From positions 1 to 33,839 of the forward strand of contig CAZSLZ010000014.1 in the NCBI GenBank assembly GCA_964607865.1: DNA of 33,839 bases. The letters are read 5' to 3'. A program made the translations under genes and the position numbers. This stretch comes from CAZSLZ01 sp964607865 (GTDB lineage: Bacteria; Vulcanimicrobiota; JAJTBE01; CAZSLZ01). Position 1 is the stretch's first letter. Each line of letters opens with the position of its first letter. Positions 1 to 8,094 of this stretch are shown here, one piece after another. The notes beneath the pieces are model-generated. The model searched no databases. It saw only the letters and a program-made list of their open reading frames with translations, and was not told the origin of the DNA.

Positions 1-725
1 GCCAGGAACCTTTTCCGGATCTTTTATTTTCATCTTGTTTACCCCTATTTCAAAAAGATTTCCCCCCATTACCCCCACCTGCTTGGGTAAAAAGAGGGGG
101 CGGTAAACCTGAAATAGATAAAATCCTTGCGGGGTTCAAACAACTTCTTGATTAACTCAGAAGATATCGAGGTTTCAACCTCGTTACCGGCGAAAATTTC
201 AGCTTCATCCACAGAGCGGATCGTGGTGCCAGCTTCCTTTATGTTTTTGGCAAATAAAGCAAAATCATGGGTGCCCTTAAATAATCGAATTGCTTTTTTC
301 ATATTGGGCAAATCCAATTTTCTGGACATCCAGAAAGCCCTGTTATGATAAAGAGCCGAGGGCTCAGCAGAATTATCGAGTATATAAAGATAATTTCTTC
401 TCAATGCCGAGTACCTGGCATGAAAGGAATCGTCCATAAGCTCAATGCCGTTTACTGTTATATCTCCGGGCAAAAGTTTATTAAGGGCGTAAATCAGCCG
501 GGCCGGCTTACGAAAATTGTTTGCTGTGAAAGAAACCACCTGCCCCAGGGCATGAACGCCGGAATCGGTTCGGCCGGCAACGACGGTTTTTATTTCTTCG
601 TCAAAAATCCGGGAGAGAACATTCTGAACTTTTCCCTGAACAGTAATGAAACTTGATCTGTTTTGAATTTGAAACCCCGCATATTCAGTGCCCAGATATT
701 GGATTGTAAGTTTATATGTAACCAA
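1..725 (-). CDS. truA: tRNA pseudouridine(38-40) synthase TruA, partial and frameshifted
   Basis: TruA isomerises uridines 38–40 in the anticodon arm of tRNAs. The frame from 725 shows the family motif AGRTDSGVHA with the catalytic Asp at residue 54. The frame as written stops at 69–71 after 218 residues, short of the usual length of about 245. Adding one base in the A5 run at 89–93 restores the family C-terminus (SFLPKQVGVMGGNLFEIG) and keeps the frame open to the left edge, so this is a one-base deletion or a sequencing error in a homopolymer. The start is TTG at 725 with GGGGAG six bases upstream. It overlaps the end of ecfT by 14 bases, which suggests translational coupling. Identity is firm; whether the frameshift is real is not known. 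Confidence 0.9.
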
Positions 726-1545
726 GCCATTCTCCCCAGGCGGTTCCCGCCAGTATAATTCCGAAAAGTATCACTGTAAATATATCTATAGATTGAATTT
801 CAAGTTGCCTTAACCGGGTCCTTCCTTCTCCACCCTTATAACAACGGGCTTCCATAGCCGAAGCCAAATCTTCGGCATGTTTGAATGCATGAACGAAAAG
901 GGGAACCAATACCGGCAGAATACTCTTTGTTTTTTCAATTATGTTTCCCTTTCCGAATCGGGCTCCTCTTGATCTCTGAGCTTTTATGATTTTATCCGTT
1001 TCTTCCAGCAGAACAGGAATAAATCTAAGAGCTATGGTCATCATCATGGACAATTCATGGGCCGGGACCCCAAGATTCGTGAAGGGAGACAATATGTTTT
1101 CTATGGCGTCGGTAAGTTGAATGGGCGAGGTAGTCAGAGTCAACAGGCTTGTGGTGAACACAAGTAATATAAGCCTGATTGCCATCTTCAAGCCCATATC
1201 CAAACCTTCCCTGGTAATTTTCAGAGTGAAGTTATTCAGAAATTCAAACTGATATTGCCAGATAACCGTGCCGGTAGAAAAAAATATATTAAAAATCAGA
1301 GTTATCATAACCAGTATGATGATCGGCCTTAACCCCTTCAGTACATAACCGAAAGATATCTTCGACAGCAATGTCACTGTTACAAGCAGCAGGAAAAACA
1401 TGAGAAAACTCAGCCAGGATTCAGCAATAAATAATTGTATCATCAGCAGAAAAGCTACAATTATTTTAATTCTGGGGTCCACCCTGTGGACCGGGGAATC
1501 GCCGGGCACATACTTACCCAGAGTTATATCTTTAAGTAAATTCAT
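712..1545 (-). CDS. ecfT: energy-coupling factor transporter transmembrane protein EcfT
   Basis: EcfT is the membrane scaffold of ECF-type vitamin and metal importers; it links the two ATPases to a substrate-binding S component. The 277-residue protein begins with the family's N-terminal pattern (DSPVHRVDPRIK, residues 16–27) and has several hydrophobic segments at about 27–60, 72–92, 120–140 and 252–270. Two coupling-helix motifs with the typical Arg-Gly and Glu-Ala-Arg cores are visible: AQRSRGARF at 189–197 and SAMEARCY at 229–236. The ATPase genes ecfA1/ecfA2, usually just upstream, are not present in the 300 bases before it, so the substrate cannot be guessed. The start is ATG at 1545 with a weak ribosome binding site. 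truA follows with overlap, a common arrangement in Firmicutes. Confidence 0.93.
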   Translation of the reverse strand: MNLLKDITLGKYVPGDSPVHRVDPRIKIIVAFLLMIQLFIAESWLSFLMFFLLLVTVTLLSKISFGYVLKGLRPIIILVMITLIFNIFFSTGTVIWQYQFEFLNNFTLKITREGLDMGLKMAIRLILLVFTTSLLTLTTSPIQLTDAIENILSPFTNLGVPAHELSMMMTIALRFIPVLLEETDKIIKAQRSRGARFGKGNIIEKTKSILPVLVPLFVHAFKHAEDLASAMEARCYKGGEGRTRLRQLEIQSIDIFTVILFGIILAGTAWGEWLGYI

Positions 1546-1859
1546 ATCAAGGTTGCTCTAAACTTTTTAAATTGGTTTATTATTCTTTTACCCTCTGCCA
1601 AACCCTCTTCTGAAACTCTGATGCAAATTAAAATCCGTGCCAGCCTGAAAACACATTAAAACTACTTTTTTTGAATATGGTATTTCTACTACTGAGTTAT
1701 TTTGTTGCTGAAAAAATATTGTAATTCCGAAATTACTGCCTGGGTGGTACAGAGATCGCTACATCGCTTGTCGCTCCTCGCGATTACGAAACTAGGATTT
1801 TTCAACTTGCAAACAAAGAGGGTTGTCCCTTCGAAAAGCCTTTTAAATCAGGTAAAATT
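1546..1859. other. intergenic region with one degenerate repeat copy
   Basis: This 314-base stretch lies between ecfT and the ankyrin gene. It contains one degenerate copy of the left-genome repeat (listed separately) and a small inverted repeat GTAATT/AATTAC near 1721–1736. No ecfA remnant or other gene is recognisable. The short plus-strand frame across it is repeat sequence and is not counted as a gene. Confidence 0.6.
1739..1791 (+). repeat. interspersed repeat, right-half module, degenerate copy
   Basis: The sequence runs from CCTGGGTGGTACAGAGATCG to CTCCTCGCGATTACGAAA. It matches, with several differences, copies at 14,917–14,970 and 20,449–20,502. It is the weakest copy of the family in the window and is probably an old one. 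Confidence 0.7.
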
Positions 1860-2396
1860 TTATTTTACTGCCCCATTACATCGTAATAACTCACGCATTT
1901 CAGTGGTATTCGCCAGCATATAGGGGGTCAGGTTATCTTCAGTCCGGGCATTCACATCCGCCCCCCGGTTTATGAGATATTGAACAGTTTTTATATTCCC
2001 GGAACGAACCCCGTAATGAAGAGGAGTCGCCCCTTTGTTATCTTTGAAGTTCACAGTATCCGTATTTCCAATTAAAATTTTAACAGCTTCGATATGCCCA
2101 TATAAACAAGCCCAGTGTAACGCCAAGGCGCCGGCGTTATCACGGGCTTTGAAATTTGCCTTGTTTTCCAACAGAAGAGCTATTATACTGTTTTTACCTT
2201 TTTGTGAAGCAACATGCAGTGGGGTCAGCCCCTGGGCGTCAGCCTTATTTATTAATGAGGGTTTTTCGGTAATTATCCTTGAAACCCGGCTGATATCGCC
2301 GGAGATAATTGCCGCTCTCAATTCAGGCAGACTTTGACTGTAAACTGAACTCATGGTAACAACGATGATTAACACCAGAACCAGCTTGTTTTTCAT
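1860..2396 (-). CDS. exported ankyrin-repeat protein
   Basis: This 178-residue protein has an N-terminal hydrophobic signal segment (residues 1–20, with VYSQS as a possible cleavage region), so it is probably exported. The rest is about four to five ankyrin repeats beginning near residues 24, 55, 88, 121 and 153. The hallmark helix motifs are GLTPLHVASQKG, ALALHWACLYGH and GATPLHYGVRSG. Ankyrin repeats bind other proteins; no enzyme domain is present and the partner is unknown. The start is ATG at 2396, only three bases after the stop of the pseudopilin-like gene, so the two are probably co-transcribed. The TAG stop of that gene lies in its weak ribosome binding region. It appears to be the last gene of the dgt-dnaG-rpoD cluster. 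Confidence 0.85.
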   Translation of the reverse strand: MKNKLVLVLIIVVTMSSVYSQSLPELRAAIISGDISRVSRIITEKPSLINKADAQGLTPLHVASQKGKNSIIALLLENKANFKARDNAGALALHWACLYGHIEAVKILIGNTDTVNFKDNKGATPLHYGVRSGNIKTVQYLINRGADVNARTEDNLTPYMLANTTEMRELLRCNGAVK

Positions 2397-2399
2397 GGC

Positions 2400-3134
2400 C
2401 TACCGGGTTACCCAGCCCCGCTCTGAGGAAAACATGAGTTCATTCATACCATAGGATTTGGGATCGGGTACCCTTATTAAATAGTTGTCACCGTCAACTT
2501 TATAAACAAAAAGTTCGTTGCTGGCAGGACAAACCGGCATGGTTTTTAAATAACTGGGAATCAGGTCCTTCAAAAGAACGGGAAATTTACCCTGGTGATC
2601 CTTGGCGTAATATTCTACAGCTGTGGCTATGGTTTTTATATTTTCGATACAAATCATCTGTAAGAATTTCTGTTTCCGTTCTTCAGCTATTCTGGCAAAA
2701 CCGCCCCAGTCCACGTTGGAAAGCTCCAGGCTTGAAACTCCATATTTTTTGGGGTCGGGAACCTCCAGGGTATAAGATTTGCCGTTGTCTTTCATGGTAT
2801 ATATGAATTCCTTACCAGTTGCGGGATCTTTGGGAATCACGATTTTTTCAATTCCCGGAGGGAGCAGACCGTTAAGTTCTCCTTCCAGCATTGAAAGATC
2901 TGCGGGATAATCTCCCGATTCCATGAAAAAGAATTCAATATAGACACGTATCCGGGAAATTTCATCAATTACTTTCACCAGTTTTTTTGTATCTATAGTT
3001 TCTGGCCTGGCAGTTTTTTCGGGTTTTGGTGTTTTTTTGTTATTTTCCTGGGCCATGACACCGCCATCCAGAGAAAAACCCAGTGCTAACACCAGAATAA
3101 TAATCAAAGCTTTTATAAATACCCCTTTTTTCAT
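2400..3134 (-). CDS. exported protein with two pseudopilin (T2SS G)-like C-terminal domains
   Basis: This 244-residue protein has a Lys-rich start and a hydrophobic signal segment (about 8–28, ending near VMAQE), then a Lys/Pro-rich linker. Two similar globular halves follow, about 52–145 and 150–244. Each has a helix, a short loop around a Pro (GDYPADL; GKFPVLLKDL), a C-P or K-D-P-type turn, and a closing motif VPDPKKYG (125–132) or VPDPKSYG (222–229). This layout resembles the C-terminal domain of GspG-type pseudopilins without the N-terminal methylation helix. Function is unknown; a role at the envelope is an inference. It overlaps the preceding gene by four bases (ATGA), so translation is coupled. 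Confidence 0.7.
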   Translation of the reverse strand: MKKGVFIKALIIILVLALGFSLDGGVMAQENNKKTPKPEKTARPETIDTKKLVKVIDEISRIRVYIEFFFMESGDYPADLSMLEGELNGLLPPGIEKIVIPKDPATGKEFIYTMKDNGKSYTLEVPDPKKYGVSSLELSNVDWGGFARIAEERKQKFLQMICIENIKTIATAVEYYAKDHQGKFPVLLKDLIPSYLKTMPVCPASNELFVYKVDGDNYLIRVPDPKSYGMNELMFSSERGWVTR

Positions 3135-3880
3135 CGCAATTCTCCTTTATCTATTGTCCCCGGGGACTCGAACTTTTTCCTGAAGTATAATAGAACATCC
3201 ATGTATCCATCTTGTATAATCAGTTTAGCTTTCTCAATAAGTCGGGAGATTTCCTGCGGCCGGGCATCAGATATATCATGCCGGGCCTTCAATACCCTGG
3301 CATAACTTTCTCCCAGCTCCCCTGTGTTTCCCGAGGGTTTGATATAACCAAGAAACTTAATTGTTCCTTTATATATTATGTCTTCTTCGGTATGGTAATA
3401 TTTCCCCGCGAGTTGGGAAATCTCTTTTATTGTTTGGCGATCCTTTCCCATTTCTTCTATCCAGGAAGCCAACTCGGGATGCTTTTCACCTATGAGGGAT
3501 TCAATTCCCATTTCAATAAAATTATGGGCTTTCCAGAAACCCATGGAAGAAGGAATCTTACATACTTCTACTACCTCAGGAACCAGGTTTTGAGCCATTA
3601 AATAAGCATAGCCCCGCTCAAAGCCTTCATATTTTTCATCGCCGTAATAATCCAGTCCCAGGGAATCCACCGAATGAGTAAAAAGCCCGTTGAAAAAAGA
3701 AGCAAATTTCTTTTTTTCCTCCGGGCATGTGGAATTGTAAAAATCTACCGATTGTCTGTGGGTCTGGGGCCAACGCAAACCGGTGTGAAGCGTGGTGTCG
3801 GGAAATATGGCTCCTATTCCGCCCTGATTATTCTTTGGAAAAAGGGTGGAATAAAAATAAAGATGGGTTACAGGAAACAA
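3131..3880 (-). CDS. conserved hypothetical protein, possible metal-dependent hydrolase
   Basis: This 249-residue protein lacks a signal peptide and membrane segments. Conserved-looking His/Asp positions stand out: H6 in FPVTHLYF, D28 in AIFPDTTLH, H32, H41, H69 and D72 in FTHSVD, and H119/E123 in KAHNFIEMGIE. This spread of metal ligands recalls helical zinc-dependent phospholipase C or S1-P1 nuclease-like families, but I cannot prove the relation. The start is TTG at 3880, supported by a strong GGGAGGAG ribosome binding site four bases upstream. It begins 27 bases after rpoD with no visible terminator and overlaps the next gene by four bases, so it is probably in the same transcript as rpoD. 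Confidence 0.6.
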   Translation of the reverse strand: MFPVTHLYFYSTLFPKNNQGGIGAIFPDTTLHTGLRWPQTHRQSVDFYNSTCPEEKKKFASFFNGLFTHSVDSLGLDYYGDEKYEGFERGYAYLMAQNLVPEVVEVCKIPSSMGFWKAHNFIEMGIESLIGEKHPELASWIEEMGKDRQTIKEISQLAGKYYHTEEDIIYKGTIKFLGYIKPSGNTGELGESYARVLKARHDISDARPQEISRLIEKAKLIIQDGYMDVLLYFRKKFESPGTIDKGELR

Positions 3881-3907
3881 TATGCTCCTCCCGGTTAATT
3901 AATTAAT

Positions 3908-6154
3908 TTACTGGCTCATCCAATAGTCTTTCAACCACTTGGAACGAGTAGGATGGCGTAATTTCCGCAAAGCTTTGGCTTCAATCTGGCGGATTCGTTC
4001 CCTGGTCACGCCAAACTCCTTACCCACTTCCTCAAGGGTACGGGAGCGGCCGTCAGCCAAACCAAAACGGAGTTTCAAAACCTTCTTTTCACGGTCAGTC
4101 AGGTTGTGAAGCACATCTTCAAGTTTTTCCTTCAGCATTATGCTAGAGGCAGCTTCTGCCGGGGCAATAGCGGCATCGTCTTCGATGAAGTATCCAAGGT
4201 GAGAGTCTTCTTCTTCTCCGATAGGTGTTTCCAGTGAAATTGGTTCCTGGGCAATTTTTAAAATTTCCCGGACCTTTTCCTGGAATAACTTTTCTTTCTT
4301 TCTTATCTCATCCTGAACCAGTTCGTGTTCAATTTCCAGTTTGAACCCCAGGTTTTCCGAAAGGGTATCCCGGATGTCCTCCGTGTTAATGGGGAACATT
4401 TCCCTGGTGATTTCTTCCACCGAAGGATCCCGCCCCAATTCCTGAAGTAATTGGCGGGAAACTTTTATAAGCCGGTTTATAGTTTCCACCATGTGAACCG
4501 GAATTCTGATAGTACGGGCCTGGTCTGCCAGTGCTCTGGTTATGGCCTGGCGAATCCACCAAGTGGCATATGTACTGAATTTGTAACCTTTTCTGAAATC
4601 GAATTTTTCCACTGCCCGGATAAGCCCCAGGTTGCCTTCCTGGATAAGATCCAGAAACAGCATGCCCTTGCTGATATATTTTTTGGCAATACTCACCACC
4701 AACCGGAGGTTGGCCTCGGTAAGCTGTTTTATTGACTCGGCCCCGATTCCCATATGGGTATCAAGAATCTTGTAATGGGCTAATTCCTGGGCTGTGCCGG
4801 CATGGGAATTGATGGTATTGATGAGGGATTCTTTTAATGATTTGAGTCGCCCCTCTTTCTTGGATAATATTCCCAGGTTGCGGTCAACTTCTTCTATAAG
4901 CTCGCCCAACCGGTTTCTTATTTTGGTGAACAGGGGAGCTTCCTTGTTCTCCTCATAAAATTCTGTTTCGTTTTCTTCAAGTTTCTTCAGTTGGCTGGCA
5001 TAATTAATACCGTCTTCTATTTTTTTATATAACTCCTTGAAATCTTTTCCATTTTTCTTCCGGTAGAAGTCCAATATGGATTCCAACTCTGCCAACCTGC
5101 CTGAAACATCCCGCTTGTGATTCTTTGATGTGGAAACCATTTCCGGGTTGTTGTATTCGTCGTTATTAGAATAATTGTGAATACGGTCCTCAAAGAAACT
5201 TACATCTTTCTTCATTTGTTTGACCCGTTCGTCGAGCCTGATGGCCTGAATTAATTTCCAACGAGCATCTTTGCCTTCCTGAATTTTTTCATTGAAAAAT
5301 TCTTTTGCTTTCAACAGAAGGTAATCAGGGTCGTTGATTCGTTCACTGGCCAGCTGGCCATCCAGAATCTTTTCCTTGAGTTGCTGTTCTGTTTCCCGCA
5401 GTAAGTTTTCCAGGCTGCTGAGAATACTTCCATCTTTAATCTCTTCCCAGGAAGAATAAGGTAAAATCTGGTCAAGAATTTCTTCCCGATATCTGAACAT
5501 AAGCTGGGTTTTTTCCAATTGAATCTGGTAACTCCGGGTTCCCAGATCGAAGAATATATCTTCCAGAATATTATCGCTGTCAATTTCAGAAGTAATCTGT
5601 TCCCATTCTTCATGCAGGGTTTCAATTAAGGACTCAGGGTTCTGAGATTCAATTTCCAGTTCTTCAATTCGGCGGAACAAAGTATGAATTTTTTCCTTAT
5701 GTTCGTTTTCTAATTTGTCCTGGTTCAAGAGAATCCGCCATAACTCAGGTTCAGCCAGAATGTGGGAACGACAATAAATACCATGCTCGATTCGCAAGGC
5801 AAGATAGACTTCCTGGCTGGAAGTTAACAGAGGAACCCGTCCGATTTCCTTGAGGTACATACGAACCGGATCTTCAAGAGTAACTCCCTCGGGGAAGAGG
5901 ATGGTTTCTTCCAGTTCGATTTTGTCTTCCTTGACCTCATCAATGTCGTCTTCTTCATCTTCGCCGGGAATATCATAAACAATGTCGATTCCCTCGCTTA
6001 TAATGAGGTCGATGACCTGCTCCACTTCTTCAGGATTAAACTTTTCCTCGGATTGAAGGACAGCGTTTATTTCTTCAGAGGTAAGGACTTTATTCTTTTT
6101 GCCCTTGGTTAACAGTTGCTTTATTTCAAGGGATAATTTATCCCCTTTTGACAT
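3908..6154 (-). CDS. rpoD: RNA polymerase primary sigma factor RpoD (sigma-70)
   Basis: This is the housekeeping sigma factor that directs RNA polymerase to -10/-35 promoters. Residues 1–60 look like region 1.1. Region 1.2 is at about 93–125 (DPVRMYLKEIGRVPLL). Region 2 is at about 475–560, with the core-binding and promoter-melting stretch FSTYATWWIRQAITRAL. Region 3 follows, and region 4 is at about 685–744 with the helix-turn-helix motif FGVTRERIRQIEAKALRKLR. At 748 residues it is long for RpoD because the non-conserved region between 1.2 and 2 (about 130–470) is a large charged helical block. The start is ATG with AGGAGG five bases upstream. It follows dnaG, as in many bacteria, but a 172-base gap with a terminator-like hairpin separates them. 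Confidence 0.97.
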   Translation of the reverse strand: MSKGDKLSLEIKQLLTKGKKNKVLTSEEINAVLQSEEKFNPEEVEQVIDLIISEGIDIVYDIPGEDEEDDIDEVKEDKIELEETILFPEGVTLEDPVRMYLKEIGRVPLLTSSQEVYLALRIEHGIYCRSHILAEPELWRILLNQDKLENEHKEKIHTLFRRIEELEIESQNPESLIETLHEEWEQITSEIDSDNILEDIFFDLGTRSYQIQLEKTQLMFRYREEILDQILPYSSWEEIKDGSILSSLENLLRETEQQLKEKILDGQLASERINDPDYLLLKAKEFFNEKIQEGKDARWKLIQAIRLDERVKQMKKDVSFFEDRIHNYSNNDEYNNPEMVSTSKNHKRDVSGRLAELESILDFYRKKNGKDFKELYKKIEDGINYASQLKKLEENETEFYEENKEAPLFTKIRNRLGELIEEVDRNLGILSKKEGRLKSLKESLINTINSHAGTAQELAHYKILDTHMGIGAESIKQLTEANLRLVVSIAKKYISKGMLFLDLIQEGNLGLIRAVEKFDFRKGYKFSTYATWWIRQAITRALADQARTIRIPVHMVETINRLIKVSRQLLQELGRDPSVEEITREMFPINTEDIRDTLSENLGFKLEIEHELVQDEIRKKEKLFQEKVREILKIAQEPISLETPIGEEEDSHLGYFIEDDAAIAPAEAASSIMLKEKLEDVLHNLTDREKKVLKLRFGLADGRSRTLEEVGKEFGVTRERIRQIEAKALRKLRHPTRSKWLKDYWMSQ

Positions 6155-6248
6155 TTAAATCCTCCTGTGAGTTGCTATGTTATTTTATTTGTTGTCAAAA
6201 AAAATTTTTACTTTATTTCAATCTGGATATTTTCATGCCTTTTTTGCG

Positions 6249-6273
6249 AAAAAAAAGGAATTTTGAAAATTCC
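6249..6273 (-). terminator. terminator-like hairpin between dnaG and rpoD
   Basis: Read on the minus strand, GGAATTTT and AAAATTCC form a stem around a very short centre and are followed by eight T residues. It lies after the dnaG stop and before rpoD. It could reduce read-through from dnaG into rpoD or serve as an RNA processing site, as in the E. coli macromolecular synthesis operon. A TTGACA is present on the minus strand at 6193–6198, but no convincing -10 follows, so a separate rpoD promoter is not shown. Confidence 0.55.
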
Positions 6274-6326
6274 AACTTATTTTCTTACCATAATTAGACA
6301 TTATTTAAATATAAAAATTGCCAGAT

Positions 6327-8093
6327 TTAAACATCAGAAACTTCTTGCTGAACTTTCAGTTTCCTTGTTCTATATTGCAATTCCAGAAAATCGGGATCGT
6401 CGGGAGAAAGTTCTCCCCGGCCCAGTTTCTCGCTTACCACTTTTTTCAGGTAATCAATATTGGTTTCATGGGCCCGTTCCTCAATCTTTTTTAATATGGC
6501 CCGGATTTCTTCTTCATTACACCGGGGTAGTCCTTCTACCATGGTTAACTCCACAGCCCGTTTAAGCATGTCATCATCGCGGCAGATTCGGTTCAGAAGG
6601 TCAGCTTTTACCATATCTATGCCGTTTAAATCCAATTCTTTAAGTTTTCTTAATATATATAACAAATCGGGTTCAAAATTCTCGGGAGTGAAATCATATT
6701 CATAACTGAGGGGGATAAACCCGGGATTCAGAAAAAAATATGCCAGTAATTTTTCTTCGGGTTTCAACCGCCGTTTTCTTAAACTGCCGGGGATAAACTC
6801 CTGCCTGCTTTTTATTCTTTTATCCTGAATCTGCCTGTAAAGCAAACCTTCGGGTATTTTGAACTTGCCTGAAATAATGCGGATATACTCTGCCCTGCGC
6901 ACATCCCCCCTCATCTGCTTTAATACAGGAATAACTTCCCTTCCGAATTTCTCTTTCCCCTCGGGGGTATGCAGGTTATGCTTTAACCGGGCGTTTTTTA
7001 TCTTGAAATCCACTATTCCCAAAGCCTGCTCCACCAACGAGTTAAAATAATCCACCCCTTTTTTCCTTATAATCGAGTCGGGATCTTCACCGCCGGGTAA
7101 ATCCATAATACGCACATATAACCCCGCATTTTCGAAGATTTCTATTCCCCTTACCGTTGCGGCGTTTCCCGCAGCATCGGCATCATAGGCAAAAATCACA
7201 TTCCGGGTATACCTGCCTATGGTTCTGGCCTGCTCGTCAGTCAGGGAAGTCCCCATGGATGCCACCACATTCTTAATCCCTGCCTCGTGAAGGGCCAATA
7301 CATCCATATAACCTTCCACCACGAAGACTTCTTCATTCTGCCGGATAGCCTGTTTCGCCTGATAAAGCCCGTAAAGAACTTCCCTTTTTATAAAAAGAGA
7401 AGTCTCGGGCGAATTCAAATATTTGGGAATTGTATCTTCATCCAACCCCCGGCCTCCAAGCCCGATAAACCTTCCCTGGGAGTCGGCAATCGGAAAAATT
7501 ACCCGGTTTCTCAAATAATCATAATATTCGTTTCTGCCACGCCGCACCAAACCCGCCTTTTCCATCTGATCATATTTTATGTTTTTACCCTGGAGATGAC
7601 GAACCAGAAAATCTCCGCTGGCAGGGGCATAACCCACTTTGTATTCAAAAATTGTATCCCGGCTGAGCCCACGTTTCTTTAAATAAGCTCCGGCAGCCTT
7701 TTCCAGGGGGCTCTGAATCACTAGTTTGTGGTAAAAACTTACCGAGTATTTCATCAGTTTTCGAAGAAGCTCTTTTTCTGAATAACGCTTCTTTTCCTTA
7801 TTTGATGTGGCAAGGGTAATTCCGGCCTTGTCCGCAAGTATTTTCACTGCATCCAGGAAATCCAGGTTCTCAATCTTCATTAGAAACTGAATTACTCCCC
7901 CGCCTTCGCCGCAGCCGAAACACTTGAAAAAACCGCCGTCGGGGTTTACAAAAAAAGACGGGGTCTTCTCGTTATGAAAAGGGCAACGCCCCTTGTAATT
8001 CTTGCCAGATTTTTTTAAAGTAACATATTGGCCAATTACCGCCAGGGTATCAGTCCTGGCAATAATTTCGTCAATTTTTTCCGGAGGAATCAA
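6327..8093 (-). CDS. dnaG: DNA primase DnaG
   Basis: DnaG makes RNA primers for DNA replication. The 588-residue protein has the N-terminal CHC2 zinc finger (C37, H40, C58, C61). The Toprim catalytic core has E260 in FVVEGYMDVLAL and D304/D306 in FAYDADAAGN, with the RNA polymerase basic region before it. The C-terminal helicase-binding region is divergent. The start is TTG at 8093, one base after the TAG stop of dgt, with TAGGAGTG as a ribosome binding site inside dgt, so translation is coupled to dgt. The dgt-dnaG-rpoD order is known in clostridia-like bacteria. Confidence 0.97.
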   Translation of the reverse strand: MIPPEKIDEIIARTDTLAVIGQYVTLKKSGKNYKGRCPFHNEKTPSFFVNPDGGFFKCFGCGEGGGVIQFLMKIENLDFLDAVKILADKAGITLATSNKEKKRYSEKELLRKLMKYSVSFYHKLVIQSPLEKAAGAYLKKRGLSRDTIFEYKVGYAPASGDFLVRHLQGKNIKYDQMEKAGLVRRGRNEYYDYLRNRVIFPIADSQGRFIGLGGRGLDEDTIPKYLNSPETSLFIKREVLYGLYQAKQAIRQNEEVFVVEGYMDVLALHEAGIKNVVASMGTSLTDEQARTIGRYTRNVIFAYDADAAGNAATVRGIEIFENAGLYVRIMDLPGGEDPDSIIRKKGVDYFNSLVEQALGIVDFKIKNARLKHNLHTPEGKEKFGREVIPVLKQMRGDVRRAEYIRIISGKFKIPEGLLYRQIQDKRIKSRQEFIPGSLRKRRLKPEEKLLAYFFLNPGFIPLSYEYDFTPENFEPDLLYILRKLKELDLNGIDMVKADLLNRICRDDDMLKRAVELTMVEGLPRCNEEEIRAILKKIEERAHETNIDYLKKVVSEKLGRGELSPDDPDFLELQYRTRKLKVQQEVSDV

Positions 8094-8094
8094 A

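Noticed and set aside
6167..6565. Plus-strand 132-residue frame across the dnaG–rpoD spacer
   Set aside because: Mostly antisense to the dnaG 3' end, low-complexity start, no ribosome binding site.
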